The notes under the pieces were generated by a model, which did not search any database, was not told the origin of the DNA, and saw nothing but the letters and a program-made list of their open reading frames with translations. A program made the position numbers and the translations under genes. Of a DNA stretch of 64,000 nt, positions 34,025-42,639 are shown in pieces. This DNA is from Sphingopyxis sp. HIX (GTDB taxonomy: Bacteria; Pseudomonadota; Alphaproteobacteria; Sphingomonadales; Sphingomonadaceae), in NCBI RefSeq assembly GCF_001468285.1, contig NZ_LNSB01000014.1, forward strand, positions 34,140 to 98,139, given 5' to 3'. How positions within the stretch are numbered: position 1 is the stretch's first letter; every line of letters begins with the position of its first letter.

Positions 34025-35104
34025 ATTTTGCGTCGTTGTGGGCGAGCGAACGTTCGATGGCGTCCGGACTCCATAGGCCGGATTCGTTGAGCAGGGTCGA
34101 TGCGGTCGTCCGTAGCCCGTGTGCGGTGACCTGTGCGAACGTGAACCCCATGCGTCGGAACGCCCGGTTCATCGTATTCTCGCACATCGGGCGCCGGTGG
34201 CTGTGGAAGGCGGGGAACATCAAACCGTCCGGCCCGGTGTGCACGGCGAGCTCCCGCAAAAGGGCGAGCACTTCACGTGACAGCGGAACCGAGTATGGGC
34301 GGCGCATTTTCATGCGCTCCGCGGGAATAGACCAAACCGCACCTTCCCAATCGATGTCCGACCAGACGGAGTGACGTAGCTCTCCGGGACGGAGCATGAC
34401 ATGAGGGGCGATCCTGCACGCGAACCGGGTGATCGGATATCCTTCGTAACCATCTATCGCACGGAGGAGCACTCCCACTTCCTGCGGGCCCAAGAGGGAT
34501 GCATGATGCGTCGTCCGCGGGACGATCAGGGCGCCCCGTAGGATGGCGCTCGGATCGACCTCTCCTCACCCGGTAGCGACACCGTAACGGAAGACCCGGT
34601 TGGCGAACGAGCGACAACGGCGCGCGGACTGGTGATTTCCCTTCTTCTCCAGCTTTTTCAGGGCGGCGAGAACTTCCAAGGGTCGGCGATCGGCAGCTTC
34701 GCGATCGGTGCCAGTTGCTTGAGCAACCAACGAGCCTTGTCCAATGTCGCGTCGGCGCGCCCCTCCTTCGTGATCTTCATGATATACTCGTTGGCGACGT
34801 CTCCGAAACTGTTCGCCATCTTCACTGCCGCGGTAAGCTTTTCGCGCTTGCGGCTAAGAACCGGATCGACACCCTCCTCGACGCTGCGCTGTGCCTCGTC
34901 TCGCTTTCGCCGAGCATCCTTGAGCCCCACTACAGGATAAGCGCCCAAGGCGATCCGCTTGTCCTTGCCGTGAAGAAAGTAGCGATATCGCCAGAGCCGG
35001 GACCCGTTCGGTCTGACCTCGAGGTAGAGACCGCGGTCGTCCGAAACCTTGTACAGCTTGTCGCGCGGTTTGAGAGTTCTAACCTTCGTATCGCTGAGAG
35101 CAAT
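34025..35104 (-). pseudogene. Decayed P4-type tyrosine integrase beside tRNA-Leu
   Basis: A DUF4102-type integrase in pieces. The N-terminal part ('ALSDTKVRTLKPRDKLYKVS', 'GRADATLDKARWLLKQLAPI') runs to about 34680 and then shifts frame. The middle ('LAALKKLEKKGNHQSARRC', 'NRVFRYGVATG') is cut by an in-frame TGA at 34566-34568. The catalytic part ('VMLRPGELRHSVW', 'TAHGLRTTASTLLNE', 'AIERSLAHND') stops near 34028, so the active-site Tyr is lost. The initiation codon may also be missing. It points away from tRNA-Leu, the usual P4-type arrangement, and is the scar of an older island integrated in that tRNA. Confidence 0.88.
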
Positions 35105-35306
35105 GCACTCATCTCCAATGCGCTCACGGCTTCGATTCCAAAGTCGAGTACTTAGGTCAGGACTCGAATTCTGGAAAAAAGCGGTGACCCGGTTTGCTCT
35201 GAGATGGAGTGAATATCTATGGAACATCCCGGGTCACCAGCGTGTCCCGAAATGCCATATTTTCCAGCATTTTTCAAGGTTTTCAGCACCCTATGAGAAG
35301 GGTACC

Positions 35307-35393
35307 TGGTGCCCAGAAGAGGACTCGAACCTCCACGACCTTGCGATCGCCAGCACCTGAAGCTGGTGCGTCTACCAATTCCGCCATCTGGGC
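35307..35393 (-). tRNA. tRNA-Leu (anticodon CAG)
   Basis: 87-nt class II tRNA with a long variable arm and encoded CCA. The anticodon stem-loop CCAGC-TTCAGGT-GCTGG gives anticodon CAG. The acceptor is GCCCAGA paired with TCTGGGC, the T-arm is GGAGG-TTCGAGT-CCTCT. It borders the decayed P4-type integrase and marks the return to core chromosome. Confidence 0.96.
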
Positions 35394-35581
35394 ACGGGGT
35401 AGGAGCGGGCGCTTAGCGGCGGGGCTGGCGGCTTGTCAACCGCGGCGGAGGCCCCGCGACGATTTTTCTGTCGTGCCCACGCATTTGCGCGCCCGATCAC
35501 CGCCCTGCCCCCTTGCCCGGCGCGGCGCTTCGCGGCATGGGGGCGACAGGCGGCCCCGCGCCGCGACGGAATCGGACAAAG

Positions 35582-36529
35582 ATGGGCGCCATGCGGAATC
35601 TCGACGGACAATTGATCACGGTCTTCGGCGGCGGCGGCTTCGTCGGGCGCTATGTCGTGCAGAGACTCTTGGCTCGCGGCGCGCGCGTCCGCGTCGCCGA
35701 GCGCGAACCGCGCAAGGCGCTGTTCCTCAAACCGCTCGGCGGGCTCGGCCAGACGCAGTTCGTCGCCGCCGACGTCCGCGATGCCGCGAGCGTCGCGCGC
35801 GCGCTCCAGGGCAGCGATGCCGTGATCAACCTCGTCGGCAGCTTCGACGACATGTTTGCGGTGCAGGCCGATGGCGCGGGCAACGTCGCCGCCGCGGCGT
35901 CCGCCGCGGGCGTGAACGCGCTCGTCCATGTCTCGGCGATAGGCGCCGACAGCGAATCCGAATCCAAATATGGCCGCAGCAAGGGCGAAGGCGAGGCTGC
36001 AGTCCGCGCCGCCTTTCCGCAGGCCGTGATCGTCCGCCCCTCGATCGTCTTCGGGCGGGAGGACAAGTTCATCAATCGCTTCGCCGGCATGGTCCGCATG
36101 GCACCGGTCGTGCCGGTGATGGCGCCTAAGGCGAAGTTCCAGCCCGTCTATGTCGGCGATGTCGCCGACGCGGTGGTCGCGGCGCTCGGCGACGATGCGG
36201 CGGGCAAGGTCTTCGAGCTCGGCGGGCCGCAGGTGCTGACGATGCTCGAGCTCCAGCGCTGGATCGCCGACGCGACCGGCCGCAGCCCGTTGTTCGTCGA
36301 AATCCCCGATGTCGTCGGCGGTGCCCTCGCCTCCGGCCTCGGCTGGGCGCCGGGCGCGCCGATCACCAAGGATCAGTGGCTGATGCTCCAGCGCGACAAT
36401 GTCGTCGCGCCGGGCGCGGCGTCGCTCGCCGATCTGGGCATCGTGCCGACCTCGCTCGCCGCGGTCGCCGACGGCTGGCTGGTGCAATATCGCCGCCACG
36501 GCCGCTTCGCCGAGCTCACCGCGCGCTGA
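35582..36529 (+). CDS. NDUFA9-like NAD-dependent epimerase/dehydratase family protein
   Basis: Predicted 315-aa atypical short-chain dehydrogenase, related to complex I subunit NDUFA9. The nucleotide-binding 'ITVFGGGGFVGRYVVQRLLA' (about 11-30) is the Rossmann glycine motif. 'VHVSAIGADSESESKYGRSK' contains the usual Ser...Tyr-x-x-x-Lys-like region, with Tyr/Lys spaced as in the family, and 'FQPVYVGDVADAVVAAL' follows. In alphaproteobacteria such proteins are believed to support respiratory complex assembly or quinone metabolism. ATG 35582 has GGA five bases upstream; 35591 is an alternative. It lies just beyond tRNA-Leu as a core gene. Confidence 0.85.
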   Translation: MGAMRNLDGQLITVFGGGGFVGRYVVQRLLARGARVRVAEREPRKALFLKPLGGLGQTQFVAADVRDAASVARALQGSDAVINLVGSFDDMFAVQADGAGNVAAAASAAGVNALVHVSAIGADSESESKYGRSKGEGEAAVRAAFPQAVIVRPSIVFGREDKFINRFAGMVRMAPVVPVMAPKAKFQPVYVGDVADAVVAALGDDAAGKVFELGGPQVLTMLELQRWIADATGRSPLFVEIPDVVGGALASGLGWAPGAPITKDQWLMLQRDNVVAPGAASLADLGIVPTSLAAVADGWLVQYRRHGRFAELTAR

Positions 36530-36604
36530 CCGGACCCACTGGCGCCCGCCCGAAAAGCTGCTAGTCTCCCGCGCGGGGGTCGCATCTTTTTCGATGCGGG
36601 GTGC

Positions 36605-37492
36605 ATGATGAAATTCGGGGGAACGACCGCGCTGGTCAGCGCGGCATTGATACTGGCCGGCTGTGACAATACGCCGACGGATTTGCATGGATTGCCGAAG
36701 GACGCAGCCGAGCGCGCGACTTTGTGCGGGCGAGCCGCGGTCGCCTATACCGCCGCGGGCGGCAGCGCCGACCCGGCCGAGGAAAAGCGGCGCCAGGATC
36801 TGCTCCAGAAGATCGTCGACGAAACGGGCTTCTTTGCCGCGACGGGGCTCGACGATGCCAAGGGCAAGGCGCTGCTCGGCGATATCGAGGCGACGCTGGC
36901 CGGCGGCAACTGGATCGGCACGCTCAACCAGTGCAAGGCCGCCTATGCGCTCGGCGATCCCGAGCCGCTGCCCAAATTGCCCGAGGCGGCGGAACGCCCA
37001 GCCGCCTGCGCCGCGGTGGCGGTGGCGGCATCGCTCGGCGAGGGCGCCAAGACGCCCGCCGACGTGCAGAAACTGGTGATGAAGAACCCGCAATCCTCCT
37101 ATTTCCTGCTCGTCGCGGCGAAGGACGGCGGCATCGCGGGGGCGCAGAACAATATGCTCAAGCATATCGAATGGGCGGTGACCTCGGGCGCGGTCGGCCC
37201 GCTGACCGACGCCTGCGTCAAGGAATATCCCAAGGCTGCGGCGAACGGTGCGGTGACTTTGCCCACCGACGAGGGGCAGGCGGTCGCGGCGTGCAGCTTC
37301 AATGCCGGACTGATGGGCGGCATCGACGGCGACGAAGGCACGACGGCCAAGGCGGTCGCGAAGCGGATGCAGGACGGCAGCAAGATGCCCGACATCGAGC
37401 TCGCGACCAGCCCCGACAAGCTGATCCAGCAGGCGCTCGACCTCGGCCCGCCAGCCAATGTGCTGAAGGCGTGCGACGCGCGGTTCAAATAG
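36605..37492 (+). CDS. Lipoprotein, unknown function
   Basis: Predicted 295-aa lipoprotein with lipobox 'LILAGC' (Cys20). The mature protein is Ala-rich and helical with Cys residues spread along it ('LCGRAAVAYTAAGG', 'NQCKAAYALGD', 'RPAACAAVAVAASLGEG', 'DACVKEYPKAAANG'), possibly disulfide-bonded in the periplasm. No known family. A small hairpin (CGCATC-N6-GATGCG, 36581-36598) lies just before the start. It ends before a strong terminator. Confidence 0.78.
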   Translation: MMKFGGTTALVSAALILAGCDNTPTDLHGLPKDAAERATLCGRAAVAYTAAGGSADPAEEKRRQDLLQKIVDETGFFAATGLDDAKGKALLGDIEATLAGGNWIGTLNQCKAAYALGDPEPLPKLPEAAERPAACAAVAVAASLGEGAKTPADVQKLVMKNPQSSYFLLVAAKDGGIAGAQNNMLKHIEWAVTSGAVGPLTDACVKEYPKAAANGAVTLPTDEGQAVAACSFNAGLMGGIDGDEGTTAKAVAKRMQDGSKMPDIELATSPDKLIQQALDLGPPANVLKACDARFK

Positions 37493-37527
37493 CCGCTGGA
37501 AAAACCGGCCTGCCCTGCGTAGGTCTA

Positions 37528-37563
37528 GGAAAGGGCGTCCGGCCGGTGTCGGGCGCCCTTTCC
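37528..37563 (+). terminator. Rho-independent terminator
   Basis: Ten-bp stem GGAAAGGGCG (37528-37537) / CGCCCTTTCC (37554-37563), followed by TTATT. It lies 36 bp after the lipoprotein gene and before uppP. Confidence 0.8.
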
Positions 37564-37634
37564 TTATTCGCTCACCGCCGCAGGATGCCCATGACCCCCT
37601 TCCCCCCTCGCCTCCCCCACCAGGATCCGGCCCG

Positions 37635-38435
37635 ATGAACGAGATCATGACCGCGATCATCCTCGGCATCGTCGAGGGGCTGACCGAATTCCTGCCGGTC
37701 TCGTCGACCGGCCACCTGATCCTCGCGACCGAGTTGCTCGGTTACGACGCCGGGCGCTGGGCGATTTTCAACATCGCGATCCAGCCGGGCGCGATCCTCG
37801 CGATCGTCGTGCTGTACCGGAAGCTGTTCTGGGACATGTTCACCGGTCTGTTCCGCCGCGATCCGCAAGCGATCGCCTTCGTGCGCAACCTGCTGCTCGC
37901 CTTCTTTCCCGCGGTGATCCTCGGCCTCGCCTTCGGCGACTATATCGAGCTGCTGCTGGAGAATGCCGTCGTCGTCGCCTGGGCGCTGATCGTCGGCGGC
38001 TTTGCGATCCTGCTCGTCGAGCGTTACGCCAAGACCGTGGACGTCGGCGGGGTCGCCAATGTGTCGACGCGCCAGTCGATCCTCGTCGGGCTCGTCCAGT
38101 GCATCGCGATGATCCCGGGGGTCAGCCGCTCGGGCGCGACGATCCTCGGCGCGATGTCCTTCGGCGTCGACCGCAAGACCGCGGCCGAGTTCAGCTTCTT
38201 CCTCGCGCTGCCGACGCTGACCGGCGCGACGGTGCTCCAGCTGTTCAAGCATCGTGACGCAATCACCCCGAACGACCTGTGGCTGATCGCGATCGGCTCG
38301 CTCGTGTCCTTCGTCGTCGCCTGGGCGGTGATCAAGGCCTTTCTCGCGGTGGTGACGCGCTACGGCTTCGCGCCCTTCGCCTGGTACCGAATCGTCGTGG
38401 GCATCGCGGCGCTCGCCTGGCTGGGCATGAGATAG
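37635..38435 (+). CDS. uppP: Undecaprenyl-diphosphatase
   Basis: Predicted 266-aa inner-membrane enzyme that dephosphorylates undecaprenyl diphosphate to recycle the lipid carrier of peptidoglycan and glycan synthesis; extra activity gives bacitracin tolerance. The two signature segments are present: 'EGLTEFLPVSSTGH' (14-27) with the catalytic Glu/His, and 'PGVSRSGATI' (about 158-167). Seven to eight membrane segments are visible and the length is that of the family. It is a separate transcription unit after a terminator. Confidence 0.97.
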   Translation: MNEIMTAIILGIVEGLTEFLPVSSTGHLILATELLGYDAGRWAIFNIAIQPGAILAIVVLYRKLFWDMFTGLFRRDPQAIAFVRNLLLAFFPAVILGLAFGDYIELLLENAVVVAWALIVGGFAILLVERYAKTVDVGGVANVSTRQSILVGLVQCIAMIPGVSRSGATILGAMSFGVDRKTAAEFSFFLALPTLTGATVLQLFKHRDAITPNDLWLIAIGSLVSFVVAWAVIKAFLAVVTRYGFAPFAWYRIVVGIAALAWLGMR

Positions 38436-38506
38436 GGCCGATATTTTACCAATTGCGAAACATAGTTGCGCGCGAGACGATTTCCTTCTGAATCACCCTT
38501 GATTTA

Positions 38507-38525
38507 AGGTCAGTTATACTGACCT
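38507..38525. promoter_or_regulatory. Perfect inverted repeat upstream of gltD
   Basis: AGGTCAGT-TAT-ACTGACCT, 8-bp arms with a 3-bp spacer, 70 bp before the gltD start. It contains TATACT, a good -10 box, so a bound dimer would block the promoter. This is the form of an operator; the regulator is unknown. Confidence 0.55.
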
Positions 38526-38594
38526 AATCGACATTTCGTCCGTGACAACGAGGTTTTGGCCCGCCATTCGCCTTCGCGAGAAGGGGAAAACCTC

Positions 38595-40037
38595 ATGGCT
38601 GCAGATCGCATGCTCCGCTTCGTGGAGCGTGACCAGAATTATCCCGACAAGCGCTCGGCCGAAGAGCGCGCGCAGGATTTCCGCGAAATCGCCGAGCGCT
38701 ATGCGGCGCCCGACGCCGACGCGCAGGCGGCGCGCTGCTCGCAATGCGGCGTACCCTATTGCTCGGTGCACTGCCCGCTGCACAACCATATCCCCGACTG
38801 GCTGCGGCTGACCGCCGAGGGGCGCCTGCGCGAAGCCTATGAGCTCAGCAACGCGACCTCGACCATGCCCGAGATCTGCGGCCGCATCTGCCCGCAGGAT
38901 CGCCTCTGCGAAGGCAATTGCGTGATCGAATTTTCGGGCCATGGCGCGGTAACGATCGGCAGCGTCGAGAAATATATCACCGACACCGCCTGGGCCGAGG
39001 GCTGGGTCGAGCCCGTGCATGTCGGCAAGCCGACGGGTCAGTCGGTCGGCATCGTCGGCGCCGGCCCCGCGGGGCTCACCGCCGCCGAATATCTCCGCGT
39101 CGCGGGGCACGAGGTCCATGTCTACGACCGCCACGACCGCGCGGGCGGCCTGCTCACTTATGGCATCCCGGGCTTCAAGCTCGAAAAGGACGTCGTGATG
39201 CGCCGCATCGAGCGGCTCGTCGACGCCGGCATCCATTTCCATCTGGGCTTCGAGGTCGGCGCCGACGCGACGCTCGACCAGCTCCGCCAGAAGCACGACG
39301 CGCTGCTGATCGCGACCGGCGTCTACAAGCCGCGCGAGATCAACGTTCCCGGCAACGAGGCCGAGGGCGTCGTCGCCGCGCTCGACTATCTCATTGCCTC
39401 GAACCGCAAGGGCTTCGGCGACGAGGTCGCAGCGTTCGAGGACGGACGCCTCAACGCGATGGGCAAGCATGTCGTCGTCATCGGCGGCGGCGACACCGCG
39501 ATGGACTGCGTGCGCACCGCGGTGCGCCAGGGCGCGCGTTCGGTCAAATGCCTCTATCGCCGCGACCGCGAGAATATGCCGGGCTCGCAGCGCGAGGTCG
39601 CCAATGCCGAGGAGGAAGGCGTCGAATTCGTGTGGCTCGCCGCCCCCGAAGGCTTCACTGCGACGCGCCGCGTCAAGGAAGTCGCGGTCGCGGGCATGCG
39701 CCTCGGCGCGCCCGACGCCAGCGGTCGCCGCAGCCCCGAGGCCGACCCCGAACGCAAGTTCGACCTGCCCGCCGACATGGTGATCAAGGCGCTGGGCTTC
39801 GATCCCGAGGAACTGCCGCACCTGTTCGGCGCCCCCGATCTCAGCGTCACGCGCTGGGGGACCCTCCGCGTCGATCACCAGACGATGATGACCAGCCTGC
39901 CCGGCGTCTTCGCCGCGGGCGACATCGTGCGCGGCGCCAGCCTGGTCGTGTGGGGCATCCGCGACGGCCGCGACGTCAGCGAGCAGATGGCGAAATGGCT
40001 GAAGGCCAAGGCCGCGGGCGAACGCCAGGCGGCATGA
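38595..40037 (+). CDS. gltD: Glutamate synthase (NADPH) small subunit
   Basis: Predicted 480-aa flavoprotein that moves electrons from NADPH through FAD and Fe-S clusters to GltB. N-terminal cysteines for [4Fe-4S] clusters are seen in 'CSQCGVPYCSVHCPLHNHIP' (46-65) and 'CGRICPQDRLCEGNC'. The FAD site is 'VGIVGAGPAGLTAAEYL' and the NADPH site 'HVVVIGGGDTAMDCVRTA'. Full length. The ATG at 38595 follows an AGGGG site. Unusually gltB is not the next gene: three small envelope genes lie between. The stretch 38918-40834 has a long frame in another phase which is not real in its first part. Confidence 0.97.
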   Translation: MAADRMLRFVERDQNYPDKRSAEERAQDFREIAERYAAPDADAQAARCSQCGVPYCSVHCPLHNHIPDWLRLTAEGRLREAYELSNATSTMPEICGRICPQDRLCEGNCVIEFSGHGAVTIGSVEKYITDTAWAEGWVEPVHVGKPTGQSVGIVGAGPAGLTAAEYLRVAGHEVHVYDRHDRAGGLLTYGIPGFKLEKDVVMRRIERLVDAGIHFHLGFEVGADATLDQLRQKHDALLIATGVYKPREINVPGNEAEGVVAALDYLIASNRKGFGDEVAAFEDGRLNAMGKHVVVIGGGDTAMDCVRTAVRQGARSVKCLYRRDRENMPGSQREVANAEEEGVEFVWLAAPEGFTATRRVKEVAVAGMRLGAPDASGRRSPEADPERKFDLPADMVIKALGFDPEELPHLFGAPDLSVTRWGTLRVDHQTMMTSLPGVFAAGDIVRGASLVVWGIRDGRDVSEQMAKWLKAKAAGERQAA

Positions 40038-40126
40038 GCTTTTCTTCCGCCCGGTACCTGATAAGCAGGGCGCATGGGTCGCGCCTGCCCGGACCCTATG
40101 TCCGGGCCCCAGAGGATATCGGACCC

Positions 40127-40834
40127 ATGGCGTTCAAGAAGCTGACCGTTGTTGCCACACTTCCCGCGCTCGCGCTGCTCGCCGGCTGCGGCGACAAGCT
40201 GCCCACCGGCGAGGCTGCGATGCGCGAAATCATCCCCGCGATCACCGGCGCGGGCCCCGAGGCGCCGTCCGAGCGCATGGCGGTCGAGATCGCGACCTTC
40301 ACCGTCAGCATGGCGAGCGGCTTCGCGGGCGAGGAACTCGCCGGCCAGTGGAGCGACGCCGTCGTCGCCAGGAAGGTCGCCGCGGCGCTCGAGCCCAAGC
40401 GCAAGGCGGCGGCCGACGCGCTCTATGCCGACCTCGCGAAGAATCTCGACGCCGAAACGACGAAGGAAATCGTCGCCGACGTCCGCGACCCCGCCAAGCT
40501 CAAGGCGCTGAAATGCGCGTACAAGCCCGAGGGTACCTTCGGTTTCCCCGACTGCGACACCGCGGCGCTCGGCAAGGCCGAGGATTATCTGCCGCGCTAC
40601 GTCAAGCTCAAGGAAGCGATGGACAAGGCCGCCGAGACACCCGCCGCGCTCGGCACCGCCGGCACCGCCGCCTGCGATGTCTCCGACGAATTCCTCGCCG
40701 CCGCGAAAAAGGCAAATCCCGACTTCACCTCCGAAGAGCTGAAGATCACCCGCAACGGCACGCCCTATACCTGCGACACCTTCCGTGGCCTCGCCGGCGG
40801 CAGCGCAGCGGCGAAGAAAAAGGAACCCGCATGA
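40127..40834 (+). CDS. Lipoprotein, unknown, between gltD and gltB
   Basis: Predicted 235-aa lipoprotein; lipobox 'ALALLAGC' (Cys20). The mature part is helical and Ala/Lys-rich ('KVAAALEPKRKAAADALYAD'), with paired Cys in 'FPDCDTAALG' and 'GTAACDVSDEF'. An AGAGGA site lies 11 bases before the start. Its stop overlaps the ATG of the next gene (ATGA), so the two are coupled. No family recognised. Position suggests co-transcription with gltD, though a metabolic link to glutamate is not evident. Confidence 0.8.
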   Translation: MAFKKLTVVATLPALALLAGCGDKLPTGEAAMREIIPAITGAGPEAPSERMAVEIATFTVSMASGFAGEELAGQWSDAVVARKVAAALEPKRKAAADALYADLAKNLDAETTKEIVADVRDPAKLKALKCAYKPEGTFGFPDCDTAALGKAEDYLPRYVKLKEAMDKAAETPAALGTAGTAACDVSDEFLAAAKKANPDFTSEELKITRNGTPYTCDTFRGLAGGSAAAKKKEPA

Positions 40835-41448
40835 CCATCAGGGGGAGAATCGTGACGATGCCGGGATGGAAATCCGCACTGCTCGGGCTCGCTCTCGTCG
40901 CCGCGCCGGCATCCGCCATGGCGCAAGCGGCCGAGCCCGCCGTCCAGCCGAGCGCCGACCGTTTGGCCGCCGCCCAGAGGGTGATGGGCGCGCTGATGCC
41001 CGAAGAACAGCGCGATGCGATGATCGAACAGATGATCTCGGCATTGATGGCCAATATGGTCGAGGGCGTCAAACGCGGGCTCGGCGCCGATACGCGCCTC
41101 GCCAGATCGGAGGCCGGACCGGTTTTCGACCGGTTCGTCAAGCGCCAGGAGGCGCTTGCCATCGCCCAGTTGAAGACCGAACTGCCGGCGATGATCGACG
41201 CGATGGCCCGCGCTTACGCGCGGCGCTTTTCTGCCGAGCAGCTCGACGAGATGCACGCCTTTTTCCGCACGCCGACCGGCCAGCTCTATGTCCGCGAATC
41301 GATGAACATCATGGCCGACCCCGATGTCGCCGCGTGGCAGCGCAATTCCATGGCAAAAAGCATGGAGAAGATGCCCGCGGAGATGAAGCTGTTGGTGGAC
41401 GAACTCGAGAAGGCCTTTGGTCCTCCCGCGAAGGAGAAAGACGCATGA
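40831..41448 (+). CDS. DUF2059-domain periplasmic protein
   Basis: Predicted 205-aa exported protein. A signal peptide ends 'VAAPASAMAQA' after an N-terminal extension. The DUF2059-like signature is 'FSAEQLDEMHAFFRTPTGQL' followed by 'YVRESMNIMADPDVAAW'. DUF2059 proteins are short helical periplasmic proteins of unknown role, common in proteobacteria. It overlaps both neighbours by four bases, and the next gene encodes a longer relative, so this is probably a tandem duplication. Confidence 0.82.
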   Translation: MTIRGRIVTMPGWKSALLGLALVAAPASAMAQAAEPAVQPSADRLAAAQRVMGALMPEEQRDAMIEQMISALMANMVEGVKRGLGADTRLARSEAGPVFDRFVKRQEALAIAQLKTELPAMIDAMARAYARRFSAEQLDEMHAFFRTPTGQLYVRESMNIMADPDVAAWQRNSMAKSMEKMPAEMKLLVDELEKAFGPPAKEKDA

Positions 41449-42605
41449 ACCGCCGTTTCAAGGGGAAGGCCCGTAAGATGCTCGAACTGAAAGCCATTCT
41501 GCTCGGCGGCGCGATGATGCTCGCGCCGCTCCCCGTCTTCGCCGCGCAAAAGGAAGCCCCGCAAGCCGAAATCCTTGCGACCGACGCGCCCGCCGAACTG
41601 TCCGACGAGGCGATGGCCGCGCAGGCCAAGGCCAAGATGCAGAAGGAGATCGACGAGGCGATCGCGCTGATCGAGAAGATCTACGGCGTCGACCAGCTTC
41701 CCGCAATCCCGCCCGCGCAACTCGCGCTCGCCAAGAAGACCAGCGGCGCGCTCGTTCCGGCGGGCAGCCTCGAAAAGATGATGGACAATCTCTACGGCAA
41801 GCTGTTCCGCGGCGTCCTGGGCGAATTCGGCGGCGTGTCCGACCTGATGCTGTCGTACAAGACCGGGGTCGAAAGCGAGAAGATCGCCGCGCTCGACCAG
41901 CCGACGCGCGACAAGATCGCCGACATCTTCGACCCGCAGCGCAAGGCGCGCGAAGAGCAGATCATGGCGAACGTCAAACCGATCATGAGCGAGGTGCTCC
42001 GCGACCTCGAGGTGCCGATGCGCGACGGCATGGCCGCCGCCTTCGCGCGCAAGTTCAGCGCCGACCAGCTCACGCAGATGAACGCCTTTTTCGCGACCCC
42101 GGCAGGCAGCGCCTATGCCAATGAATGGATGGCGCTGCAGGCCGATCCCGAGGTGATGCTGGCGATCATCCGCTCCGTGCCGCCGATGATCGACAAATGG
42201 GTCGACCGCGCCCCCGAACTCGAGGGCAAGTTCAAGGACCTGCCCAAGGAAAAGCAGCTGACCGACCTCAGCGACGCCGAGTTGACCAAGCTCGCCGGCC
42301 TGCTTCAGGTCGATGTCCAGACACTGAAGGATCAGCGCGACCTCTACAAGTCCGCCGAAGAAGCGAGCTACGATGCGGCCAGCGCGGCCGATGCCGCCGC
42401 CGAAGCGACCGACGCCGCCATGGCGGTCGACGATTACGGTCCCTGGTACGAACGCGAAAATTGGAGCGCCGAGGACCTCGCCAAGGTCGAGGCGATCGAA
42501 GCCGAATCGAACGAGATTTTCGGTCGCTCGATGGAGGCCCAGCAGGCCGCGATCGACAATGCGCGCAAACGCCTCGCAAAAGAGGGCGCCTCGCCCTCCG
42601 AATAA
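41445..42605 (+). CDS. DUF2059-domain periplasmic protein, longer paralog
   Basis: Predicted 386-aa exported protein, with a signal peptide ending 'LAPLPVFAA'. 'FSADQLTQMNAFFATPAGSA' (about 205-224) matches the same DUF2059 pattern as its upstream neighbour. A helical N-terminal part and an Ala-rich C-terminal extension of about 110 residues are extra. The ATGA overlap with the preceding gene and the 34-bp gap to gltB indicate one operon gltD-lipoprotein-DUF2059-DUF2059-gltB. Function unknown. Confidence 0.8.
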   Translation: MNRRFKGKARKMLELKAILLGGAMMLAPLPVFAAQKEAPQAEILATDAPAELSDEAMAAQAKAKMQKEIDEAIALIEKIYGVDQLPAIPPAQLALAKKTSGALVPAGSLEKMMDNLYGKLFRGVLGEFGGVSDLMLSYKTGVESEKIAALDQPTRDKIADIFDPQRKAREEQIMANVKPIMSEVLRDLEVPMRDGMAAAFARKFSADQLTQMNAFFATPAGSAYANEWMALQADPEVMLAIIRSVPPMIDKWVDRAPELEGKFKDLPKEKQLTDLSDAELTKLAGLLQVDVQTLKDQRDLYKSAEEASYDAASAADAAAEATDAAMAVDDYGPWYERENWSAEDLAKVEAIEAESNEIFGRSMEAQQAAIDNARKRLAKEGASPSE

Positions 42606-42639
42606 TCAAAACAAGCCACACGGCCAGGACTGCAAAAAA

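Noticed and set aside
35372..37669. 765-codon minus-strand frame
   Set aside because: Antisense to the NDUFA9-like and lipoprotein genes, with no motif and a start inside other genes.
38918..40126. Long Arg-rich frame leading into the lipoprotein at 40127
   Set aside because: It is gltD read in a wrong phase; only the part from ATG 40127 has a signal peptide and ribosome site.
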